From: Oscheius onirici | Taxonomy: Eukaryota > Nematoda > Chromadorea > Rhabditida > Rhabditidae | Assembly (NCBI GenBank): GCA_932521025.1 | Contig: OW051471.1 | Coordinates: forward strand, 5,952,001 to 6,016,000 | Length of the DNA: 64,000 nt | Reading direction: 5' to 3' | Shown here: one piece after another, positions 25,201-37,200 of the stretch | How the letters are laid out: every line of letters starts with the position of its first letter | Numbering within the stretch: the stretch's first letter is position 1 | Position numbers and translations under genes: made by a program | Notes under the pieces: generated by a model | Database searches by the model: none | The model's input: the letters and a program-made list of their open reading frames with translations, nothing else | Told to the model about the DNA's origin: nothing

Positions 25201-28200
25201 AAGCCTACAAAGCCTGAGCCTCCAATTTTTGCAGTGGAAGACATCGAAGAAGATCATTCGAGTGCAACATCAGGTGCTGACGAGCAGGCTCTTTCCGAAC
25301 AATCGTCATTCGATCAGCAGCCATCATTCGAACACTTCCACGACTATGGCAAGTCATCGGCTTTACTCGAGCCCACTGCTGAAGAATATGAAGAGCCGAC
25401 TGTTCCTCAAGAAGTAGCTGTTGCTGAACAAATAGTTGCCAAGCACGTCGAGCCCGAGGAGCAGCTGTTGACACAAGAAGAGCTGGATCACATTGCTTGG
25501 ATTCAACAACTTGCAAGTCAAAGCTCGTTTGAGAAGCCTACAAAGCCTGAGCCTCCAATTTTTGCGGTGGAAGACATCGAAGAAGATCATTCGAGTGCAA
25601 CATCAGGTGCTGACGAGCAGGCTCTTTCCGAACAATCGTCATTCGATCAGCAGCCATCATTCGAACACTTCCACGACTATGGCAAGTCATCGCCTTTACT
25701 CGAGCCCACTGCTGAAGAATATGAAGAGCCGACTGTATCTGAAGAAGTTACTTTTGCTGAACAAACAGTTGCCAAGCACGTCGAGCCCGAGGAGCAGCCG
25801 TTGACACAAGAAGAGCTGGATCACATTGCTTGGATTCAACAACTTGCAAGTCAAAGCTCGTTTGAGAAGCCTACAAAGCCTGAGCCTCCAGTTTTTGCGG
25901 TGGAAGACATCGAAGAAGATCATTCGAGTGCAACACCAGGTGGTGACGAGCATGCTCTTTCCGAACAATCGTCATTCGATCAGCAGCCATCATTCGAACA
26001 CTTCCACGACTATGGCAAGTCATCGCCTTTACTCGAGCCCACTGCTGAAGAATATGAAGAGCCGACTGTATCTGAAGAAGTTACTTTTGCTGAACAAACA
26101 GTTGCCAAGCACGTCGAGCCCGAGGAGCAGCCGTTGACACAAGAAGAGCTGGATCACATTGCTTGGATTCAACAACTTGCAAGTCAAAGCTCGTTTGAGA
26201 AGCCTACAAAGCCTGAGCCTCCAATTTTTGCAGTGGAAGACATCGAAGAAGATCATTCGAGTGCAACATCAGGTGCTGACGAGCAGGCTCTTTCCGAACA
26301 ATCGTCATTCGATCAGCAGCCATCATTCGAACACTTCCACGACTATGGCAAGTCATCGGCTTTACTCGAGCCCACTGCTGAAGAATATGAAGAGCCGACT
26401 GTATCTGAAGAAGTTACTTTTGCTGAACAAACAGTTGCCAAGCACGTCGAGCCCGAGGAGCAGCCGTTGACACAAGAAGAGCTGGATCACATTGCTTGGA
26501 TTCAACAACTTGCAAGTCAAAGCTCGTTTGAGAAGCCTACAAAGCCTGAGCCTCCAGTTTTTGCGGTGGAAGACATCGAAGAAGATCATTCGAGTGCAAC
26601 ACCAGGTGGTGACAAGCATGCTCTTTCCGAACAATCGTCATTCGATCAGCAGCCATCATTCGAACACTTCCACGACTATGGCAAGTCATCGCCTTTACTC
26701 GAGCCCACTGCTGAAGAATATGAAGAGCCGACTGTATCTGAAGAAGTTACTTTTGCTGAACAAACAGTTGCCAAGCACGTCGAGCCCGAGGAGCAGCCGT
26801 TGACACAAGAAGAGCTGGATCACATTGCTTGGATTCAACAACTTGCAAGTCAAAGCTCGTTTGAGAAGCCTACAAAGCCTGAGCCTCCAATTTTTGCAGT
26901 GGAAGACATCGAAGAAGATCATTCGAGTGCAACATCAGGTGCTGACGAGCAGGCTCTTTCCGAACAATCGTCATTCGATCAGCAGCCATCATTCGAACAC
27001 TTCCACGACTATGGCAAGTCATCGGCTTTACTCGAGCCCACTGCTGAAGAATATGAAGAGCCGACTGTATCTGAAGAAGTTACTTTTGCTGAACAAACAG
27101 TTGCCAAGCACGTCGAGCCCGAGGAGCAGCCGTTGACACAAGAAGAGCTGGATCACATTGCTTGGATTCAACAACTTGCAAGTCAAAGCTCGTTTGAGAA
27201 GCCTACAAAGCCTGAGCCTCCAGTTTTTGCGGTGGAAGACATCGAAGAAGATCATTCGAGGGCAACACCAGGTGGTGACGAGCATGCTCTTTCCGAACAA
27301 TCGTCATTCGATCAGCAGCCATCATTCGAACACTTCCACGACTATGGCAAGTCATCGCCTTTACTCGAACCCACTGCTGAAGAATATGAAGAGCCGACTG
27401 TATCTGAAGAAGTTACTTTTGCTGAACAAACAGTTGCCAAGCACGTCGAGCCCGAGGAGCAGCCGTTGACACAAGAAGAGCTGGATCACATTGCTTGGAT
27501 TCAACAACTTGCAAGTCAAAGCTCGTTTGAGAAGCCTACAAAGCCTGAGCCTCCAATTTTTGCAGTGGAAGACATCGAAGAAGATCATTCGAGTGCAACA
27601 TCAGGTGCTGACGAGCAGGCTCTTTCCGAACAATCGTCATTCGATCAGCAGCCATCATTCGAACACTTCCACGACTATGGCAAGTCATCGCCTTTACTCG
27701 AGCCCACTGCTGAAGAATATGAAGAGCCGACTGTTCCTGAAGAAGTAGCTGTTGCTGAACAAATAGTTGCCAAGCACGTCGAGCCCGAGGAGCAGTTGTT
27801 GACACAAGAAGAGCTGGATCACATTGCTTGGATTCAACAACTTGCAAGTCAAAGCTCGTTTGAGAAGCCTACAAAGCCTGAGCCTCCAATTTTTGCGGTG
27901 GAAGACATCGAAGAAGATCATTCGAGTGCAACATCAGGTGCTGACGAGCAGGCTCTTTCCGAACAATCGTCATTCGATCAGCAGCCATCATTCGAACACT
28001 TCCACGACTATGGCAAGTCATCGCCTTTAATCGAGCCCACTGCTGAAGAATATGAAGAGCCGACTGTATCTGAAGAAGTTACTTTTGCTGAACAAACAGT
28101 TGCCAAGCACGTCGAGCCCGAGGAGCAGCCGTTGACACAAGAAGAGCTGGATCACATTGCTTGGATTCAACAACTTGCAAGTCAAAGCTCGTTTGAAAAG

Positions 28201-31200
28201 CCTGCAAGGCTTGAGCCTCCAATTTTTGCGGTGGAAGACATCGAAGAAGATCATTCGAGTGCAACATCAGGTGCTGACGAGCAGGCTCTTTCCGAACAAT
28301 CGTCATTCGATCAGCAGCCATCATTCGAACACTTCCACGACTATGGCAAGTCATCGCCTTTACTCGAGCCCACTGCTGAAGAATATGAAGAGCCGACTGT
28401 ATCTGAAGAAGTTACTTTTGCTGAACAAACAGTTGCCAAGCACGTCGAGCCCGAGGAGCCGCCGTTGACACAAGAAGAGCTGGATCACATTGCTTGGATT
28501 CAACAACTTGCAAGTCAAAGCTCGTTTGAGAAGCCTACAAAGCCTGAGCCTCCAATTTTTGCAGTGGAAGACATCGAAGAAGATCATTCGAGTGCAACAT
28601 CAGGTGCTGACGAGCAGGCTCTTTCCGAACAATCGTCATTCGATCAGCAGCCATCATTCGAACACTTCCACGACTATGGCAAGTCATCGGCTTTACTCGA
28701 GCCCACTGCTGAAGAATATGAAGAGCCGATTGTTCCTCAAGAAGTAGCTGTTGCTGAACAAATAGTTGCCAAGCACGTCGAGCCCGAGGAGCAGCCGTTG
28801 ACACAAGAAGAGCTGGATCACATTGCTTGGATTCAACAACTTGCAAGTCAAAGCTCGTTTGAGAAGCCTACAAAGCCTGAGCCTCCAATTTTTGCAGTGG
28901 AAGACATCGAAGAAGATCATTCGAGTGCAACATCAGGTGCTGACGAGCAGGCTCTTTCCGAACAATCGTCATTCGATCAGCAGCCATCATTCGAACACTT
29001 CCACGACTATGGCAAGTCATCGGCTTTACTCGAGCCCACTGCTGAAGAATATGAAGAGCCGACTGTATCTGAAGAAGTTACTTTTGCTGAACAACCAGTT
29101 GCCAAGCACGTCGAGCCCGAGGAGCAGCCGTTGACACAAGAAGAGCTGGATCACATTGCTTGGATTCAACAACTTGCAAGTCAAAGCTCGTTTGAGAAGC
29201 CTACAAAGCCTGAGCCTCCAATTTTTGCGGTGGAAGACATCGAAGAAGATCATTCGAGTGCAACATCAGGTGCTGACGAGCATGCTCTTTCCGCACAATC
29301 GTCATTCGATCAGCAGCCATCATTCGAACACTTCCACGACTATGGCAAGTCATCGGCTTTACTCGAGCCCACTGCTGAAGAATATGAAGAGCCGACTGTA
29401 TCTGAAGAAGTTTTTTTTGCTGAACAACCAGTTGCCAAGCACGTCGAGCCCGAGGAGCAGCCGTTGACACAAGAAGAGCTGGATCACATTGCTTGGATTC
29501 AACAACTTGCAAGTCAAAGCTCGTTTGAGAAGCCTACAAAGCCTGAGCCTCCAATTTTTGCAGTGGAAGACATCGAAGAAGATCATTCGAGTGCAACATC
29601 AGGTGCTGACGAGCAGGCTCTTTCCGAACAATCGTCATTCGATCAGCAGCCATCATTCGAACACTTCCACGACTATGGCAAGTCATCGGCTTTACTCGAG
29701 CCCACTGCTGAAGAATATGAAGAGCCGATTGTTCCTCAAGAAGTAGCTGTTGCTGAACAAATAGTTGCCAAGCACGTCGAGCCCGAGGAGCAGCCGTTGA
29801 CACAAGAAGAGCTGGATCACATTGCTTGGATTCAACAACTTGCAAGTCAAAGCTCGTTTGAGAAGCCTACAAAGCCTGAGCCTCCAATTTTTGCAGTGGA
29901 AGACATCGAAGAAGATCATTCGAGTGCAACATCAGGTGCTGACGAGCAGGCTCTTTCCGAACAATCGTCATTCGATCAGCAGCCATCATTCGAACACTTC
30001 CACGACTATGGCAAGTCATCGGCTTTACTCGAGCCCACTGCTGAAGAATATGAAGAGCCGATTGTTCCTCAAGAAGTAGCTGTTGCTGAACAAATAGTTG
30101 CCAAGCACGTCGAGCCCGAGGAGCAGCCGTTAACACAAGACGAGCTGGATCACATTGCTTGGATTCAACAACTAGCAAGTCAAAGCTCGTTTGAAAAGCC
30201 TGCAAAGCTGGTTTTTGTTGAGAAATGCCGTTTCCGGGAAGAACAGCAGGTGGCACGAGAGCTGGAAGGTGCGAATGGTTTCAGCGCTTCTCAAGCTCTT
30301 CCTGATTCTGAGTCTTCGGTTGTTCAACGATCTTTCAGCGATGTCCGCGTCGATTTGCGAGCTGCTAGTACGCAAGATTTGCGGCAGTCTCTCAGTACTA
30401 GCTGCGTTTCTGAGAAGTGTGGTGAACTTCATTCTCGATTGAACGCCTTCGAACTTTGCGAGCAGCATAGTTTTACGCAAAGCCGAGATCTTCTCTGCAA
30501 TGTCGACTTTCTTTGTCGTCTCAATTTTGTGGCCTACAGGATGACTGAGGATATTGCGGAAACAGCAGGCAGCGAACTTCTTTCTTTTTACCAGTTATTG
30601 GCTAATCCACGTGCACGTTACTTTGGAAATCACGGGATTCTGGACCACTCAATGTCTGAAGAAAGCGATATCGATTCAGCTCGGTATGTCGTCAACAGAT
30701 CATATAACTTGCATTGTTTTAGCCGTGCTAGTGTGGATATTGCTGTTGATCCCGAAAAGCATGGATCTACTGTGGGTAACTTCCTGGGATTGTTTTCAAA
30801 GAAGAATTCAATCGAAAGACCTCGTTCTTCATTGTCAATCTTTTACTTTGACAAAGGAGTGCGAAAGATATCAGAGCAACTACCTGGAAGAAAAAGAAGT
30901 GATGGTTCCGACATTATCAATTTGTTAAGAAGGTAGTTACATTGTGTTGTATAAGCAATATTGGTTCAGATCGTCCGGTGCAGATTCGCGTGCTTCCAAC
31001 GAAAGTCCGATGCGACTACCCGATAATGCCCTGATTGGTTTATCGGAAGAAGAAAAAGAGCACGTCATGACTGTTCTTCAAAGGAGCACAAAGACTCAGT
31101 CGCCGAGTATGTCGCGAAGGTGAGAGAACAGTTTAGCAAAAAATATTCAATCGCCTGTAGGGGGAGAATAGAAACATATTCAAGTTTGAATGGATCAGTT

Positions 31201-34200
31201 TGGTAGCTGAAAAGGGAAATAGATTCCGGGTGACAGTAACAAGGTCACATGAAAAGGCATATCTGCTGAAAGCAGTGTTGGGAGTAGTAATGAATAAATA
31301 TTAGAAAAATAATAAGAGTAAAAAGAAGGATTACTTAATTTTCAACGCGACTAAAAGAATTATTTTTGCAGATCTTCATCAGCTTTACAAGTATTGCCTG
31401 AGTTGGACGACATCACCGAAGCAGAACGGGACCATATCCAAAAAGTATTGGACAGAGCCAACAGTCCTTACATTTTGCCCAAGAAAGCAGTTGAATCTGA
31501 GGATCCGACAAGGCATCCATGTGATTCCAATGAGGTTGATGCATGGATGACGGCTGACGCTTCTCGGCGAGTTCTTCTCCATGAGAGACAACACGAAACT
31601 GCCCTTCTGGAACGCGGAACACTAGTCGAAACCAAGGAAGAAGTTTCTGTGCTCAGAACTATTGGCAGATTTATAGAGAAAGAGCTCGAACCCATACGAG
31701 AAGAACCAATGGCTTCTGGAGTTTCATCGAGAAAAAGTTCGGGCAGCACTGTCATGACATCTCCAAACCCTTCGTCTTATACCAAATCATTCTTCGCGAA
31801 GGCAAAAGAATCAGTGAAAGTGGCAACAATCGGTATTGAGAAGCTTGCAACTGAAAGAAACTTGCGTAGCGATGTACAAGAAGCAAGAATGACACGGTTA
31901 TATGAAGTGGAGCAGATGAATTCGAGAGTAGACGACAATGCACTTCAACTAACCCAAGAAGAGTTAGACCATATTCGAATGATCGAAATGCAAGCCGAAG
32001 CATTAACTAGAGAGACAAATATCAAAGAGGAATTCTCTTCGGTTGTGGAGCTAACAGAAGAAGAGCTGGCACATATTCGCAAAGTGAAGCAGGCAGCAGA
32101 TGCTGATAACCTAGTGTTGATGTCGCAACAACATGCTCACCATTTCAAGGAAATACCGAAAGTAGAAAACGAACTAACTGTGGAAGAACTGGAGCATATA
32201 CGACATGTACAAGAGCTGGCTGAAAGAGAATCATCAGGACGAAATAAAAATGCGATAAGATTAACCGAAACATCCAGCGAACCACACATCAAAGATACGG
32301 AGAAGAAAGACTGTCCCAATGTTCATGCCCCAGTGAATTTAACTCCCGCGGAACTGGAGCACATTCAGAGAATACAAAAGCTAGCTGAAGAAGATATGAA
32401 TCAAACCCAACGTTATACTATTTCGGAACAAAGGCAATCGGAGCTCTTGGAACATGGAACAACATCCATAAGAACTAAACCAATTGATATACCATGCACT
32501 GCACCCTCTCAAACACTCAATTCAGTCAATACGTTGGGTAACACTGAAACCGTTAGAAACTACACAGTGAATGGAAACCGCTTCAATCTGAGCGAAGAAG
32601 ACTTAACGGCTGAAGAACTAGAGCACATCAAAAGAGTTGAAGAGACGGCCGAAGCTGAGATGATCCAAACTTCCGTTTTGACAAAAAGCGTCCCTCGTTC
32701 TGTTATCGTACAATACGAATTGAGCGAAGAAAAGCTAGCTCAGATCAGGAGAGTAGAAGCTCTAGCAAATGACGACTCTTCGACTTTTTCGACCAAACCT
32801 CTGGAACTCACTGAAGAAGAGCTTGATCATATTCGACGTGTCACTGCAATGGCTGATATGGACTTGCCCCGAGCATATACTTCTATGGATCAACTCGTAG
32901 AAAAGATTGCAAACAAGGCAATTCCCATTACGAATGATGAACTGACAAAAGAAGAATTGGAGCACATCCGAAGAATAACTGAGTTGGCAGATCAGCAGAT
33001 GTTGACCCATTTCAGTGAGAAGGAGATGTCGTTATCAGATTTTGAAGAGAAACATGTCATGAAGGTAGAAAGAAAACATTTCGACAGCGCCTCCAGCTAT
33101 GAAGCTCACTATCCATCAGACATATTTGAGGAACAGCAAAACTCTTGGGAGCCACAACCTTATGCACAGGAAGACAATTTATTTACTAGCAATTTTGAGT
33201 TGACTGAAGAAGAACTGGAACACATCCGCAGGGTCACGGAATTGAGTGAACGAGCCTCAATCTATGCCGAACAAGGGATTGAACTTTCTTCGGAAGACCT
33301 TAAAAGGTTTGCTGAGCAGAGAAGAAGTCTTCGTGAAAAAAGTCTGGAAGACTACCAGAGTGAGACCGAAGATCCATATGATGACTTCGATGAAGAGCTC
33401 ACCCAGGAAGAGGCTGATCAAATTCGCAGAATCAGTGAGAGAGACGAAGAAAACATTAAAGAAGAGCTGCCGACATATGATATTCCCGCTCCGGACTATG
33501 ATCAACATGAAGTTGACATCACTTTTTATCCCGAGTGTGAGAGTGTGAGCGAGCACACCTCCGATGGACTAGATTCGCGGATACTCGACCGATCGTCTCC
33601 TGCTGCTAAAGACGCCTCGTTTGAGAGCTCCGTGGGTATCAATTACGGAGCGGACGCCCATCCAACGCATGAATTCTCTTCACAGGTGGACGATGAAGAC
33701 ATGAGTTTTCAAATCAAGGAGGTAAGCGAGATGCCACGCGACGACCATCTTGGCCAATGGTATGAGACACAGTTGTCTTTCATGAGAGAATCGATTGATC
33801 AAGGTTTGTTTTATTATATTCCTCAAATAAGAAAATAATAATAGAAGCAGATTTTGATCGAACTGGTCTGCTTGACAAGAGCGTTGAGGAAGTCATTCCG
33901 GATATGCTGTCGGAAACCCGTCAAGAGAGGGGGCCAGGCGATTCTCTCAATATCGGCTCTCAACCACCTCGTATTCCGAATTATTGACTTGCCTTAATTT
34001 TATTTTCAGAAGAGCTCCCTGGATATGTTACACCGAATAAGGCTTATTCTCCTGGTATGTCTACCGTATTCACTAAAAAAAATGTCATTGCAGATTCGAT
34101 AGAGCAGGCTAAAACGAGTGAACAATCAGGTAGGTCTGCTTTTATACTAATGTTGAACCTTGTTATCTTGAGAATGCAGTACTTAGTTTATTTCCCAGTC

Positions 34201-37200
34201 AAAATAACTTTTAATGAGATTAGAACTTGTTGGCTGTGTGTATAGTTTTCGGAACTTCACAAGATGAAATCAGTAGTGAGAACTAGGTTTTACAGTTGTT
34301 GGTCAGTTGTTATGAATGTTTTGTTCTGAGTGGCGTCATCGATTCCAGGGTGGCTCTCGCGCATCGATCGCCCGTCGTCGTCCATGTTCAAGGCGTCCAA
34401 ACCCGGTCGTTTTGGATTTTCCGGACTCGGCAAGTTTGCTCAGGACGCCTTCGATAAGGTGAGTTATTCGTTAATTTTTTTTGTCTCTCTTGTATAAAAA
34501 TAATGTTTTTTGTAGGCAAAAAAGGCGGGGGAGCAGCTCCAGTCAGCTACTGAGCTTCTTCATGAACATCCAGTAAGTCCCTTTGTTGCATTCTGCGCAA
34601 ACTAAATACATAATTGCAAGTATTTTTCTGTTTTATTAAGTTATAGTTGTAACCTATTTTTTAGCAGCTTTCTCCTGATGAAACTTGAGTATTTCTTGTG
34701 TAAACAATTAGCGAATGTCTTTGTTCCACTACTTTTCGCATGCTCGGATGTCGTAATTTGCGAAGCCGCCAAAACGGAATTGGGGTAGTCGCATCCCTGA
34801 TTAGGTGCTTTACAATGATGGACCTTCACGTAGTTTACTCATCTTGTTGAACCAGTCTCAATACTATCTTGAAAGTTCTTGGAATAATCTTTCCAGAGGG
34901 AGTCAGAGGAAGAGCGACTGAGAAGAGAAGCTGTCGAAGCATGTGCTCGTATCGATGCCGTTACCTCGTGAGTCTAACTTGTTCATTTTCGATCGAGAAT
35001 GTTTTAGAATTGTCCCATCCGATCAGCCATCAACATCCCAGAGCATTGCCGATCTCCTGCCACCGGGTATTGAAGATCTTCCAATCGAAGAGCAACAGAA
35101 AATACTGGCTGTTTTGGCAGAAGCAGAAGCTCAGTCACGAGAACGACCAATACCCACAACAGCGTTCCAGCATCAAACGTTTGAGTAACAATTGGTCGTT
35201 AACAACTACCTTTTCAGAGTCCAGTCAAATGGAAGTAAGGTTTCACCTCTAAACGCTCCTCTTGAACCGGCAGAAACGACATGGAGGTAAGCTGATAAAC
35301 TTTGTTTTTAGTATTTATGAGTAATAGATCGGAGCAAACGTCTCCAAATATGGTGCCGACCAGTTTGGAAGAACTTTCGCAAGAAGAGCAAGAAAGGATA
35401 ATGGCAGTGATTGCTCAAGCAGAAAGTATGGATAAACAAATGCCCCAAAAACAGCTCATTCCTGATAGGTAAACCTATTTTTTAAACGTTTTAATTTAGA
35501 TTTTATAGAAAAGTTCCCTCAGTTCAAATGGCAACTGCGCCGAGCATACCCGCAATTCCACCTGGACTGGAAGAATTGCCACAAGAAGAGAGAGATCGAA
35601 TTATCGCTGTACTTGCGAATGCTGAGATGGCAATGAATGAGTCGATTTCTTATCCTGACCATTCATACGAAGAATCGTTACCATATTCGTAAGTTTTCAA
35701 AATACATCAAAAATTGTAATTTCGTTTAGATCGAAGGAAGTTGAAAGGGAGAGAGAAATCGATTCATTGTACAATCCAAGGTCTCTGACACAAGAATTCA
35801 AACCACTTTCCGAATCTGTGTCAACGTCGTCCGACTGGATCGAACCGTCGTCTTTCACATACCAACAATCGTCTGACGATTTTATAGCATCTTTACCGGG
35901 AAGCCAACAACTAACGTTTGGTATACAAATATAATGTTCGATAACGTTGAGGTGTTCAGGAGCTGCAGCAGAAACTTGTATTGATGCTGATCTGCCATTC
36001 TTCCCAGAAGAAGTAGCTATTCCTCCTCAGCCGACTGCAGGTCAGTCGAGCTTTTGAATCGTAGCATTTTCCCACGATATCGGTTTGCCGAATACTCCCC
36101 GCGCATTATGCTTGCTAAATTAATCTGAAGCAGTATATTTTCTAGAACGAAGACAAATTTCAATGACGAGTTCTTCCGACTCTCCAGTCCGTGAATCGGG
36201 ATATGGCAGTGCATCGACATCGTATGCTACTGAACTAGGAGATTATGCTTTCAAGGTAGTATTGACACTAGTTAACTTGCGCTGCAGCATTGATCTGAAA
36301 CCAGATACGAGTCACTTTAGCCTTCGATTCTTCTGGAGGAGGTGATGGACCAACGAGAAGGAGCCAGATCTCGGAATGGCTCACGTGCAGAAGATCTTGC
36401 CGATGACGATTTCACCTATTCGGATCAGCGATTCAGCGAACTGCATGATGACACTATGTGAGTCAGAAAAAAAGATCACATTAAATAATTTTGATAGATT
36501 CGAATCGAAGTCCCACGAAGATGTGCTAGAAAATATAGAAAAGGAGGAAAAAGAGACAAATTGGAGCCAACGAGGAAGAATGTGGACGACCGTTTTTGAA
36601 GGCGACGAGCAGCCGAAAGAGAGTCGAGTCGAATCGTCTTCGCCAACAGGTAAGAAAGCAGTTTATATCAATTAAAACTATTTAGACGCAGTTGAAATGG
36701 ATGAAGTATATGACAACATCTTTTCTAATACTCCAACTTTCCAAGAGATTGCTTTCGACTCTACACCCAAACCACCTGTGACCAAAGCGATAGTATTTGT
36801 GAAAGAAACGCCAAAGAAATTAGAAGAGAAGGTACCAGAAGTTATAGTCACTGTACATGAGGACCGACGAAGTGACAGTGAAGATGTATGACAAACCACA
36901 AATGACAAAACACATTATATTCAGGAAGAAAGTGGCAGTGAGGACGACGATGAATATCCCGATAAGGTTGTGGCTGCTCCAGTAGCTGCTCCGCCATCGT
37001 TCGAAGAAGTGGAACAGGATAGATTGCAGCAAGAACAATTTGGAAAAGAGGTCCGACACATTCTACTAAATCTAACATTTTCTAAGGTTCTTCAACAAAT
37101 TCAAGCTTTTGGCGAATCGGCAAATGACGAATTTGACGTGCAATGGGCAAAAACGGCATTAGAAGGAAAAAACATTGATTCGGGAAAAGATCCTTTGGAA

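Noticed and set aside
14734-30209. CRISPR-like or satellite array
   Set aside because: There are no spacers, the unit is fully coding, and the sequence is eukaryotic.
14593-30256. Dozens of 75-, 85- and 103-residue open frames on both strands inside the Clarinet array, and one of 214 residues at 19499-20143
   Set aside because: They repeat every 333 bp because the unit length is divisible by three. They are shadows of the true frame, which alone is continuous and joins flanking exons in phase.
14413-30936. The giant array frame as a free-standing gene starting at the ATG 14413
   Set aside because: The upstream exons (13212-14348) and downstream exons join it in phase. The stretch 14449-14487 behaves as an intron and 30933-30969 as another.
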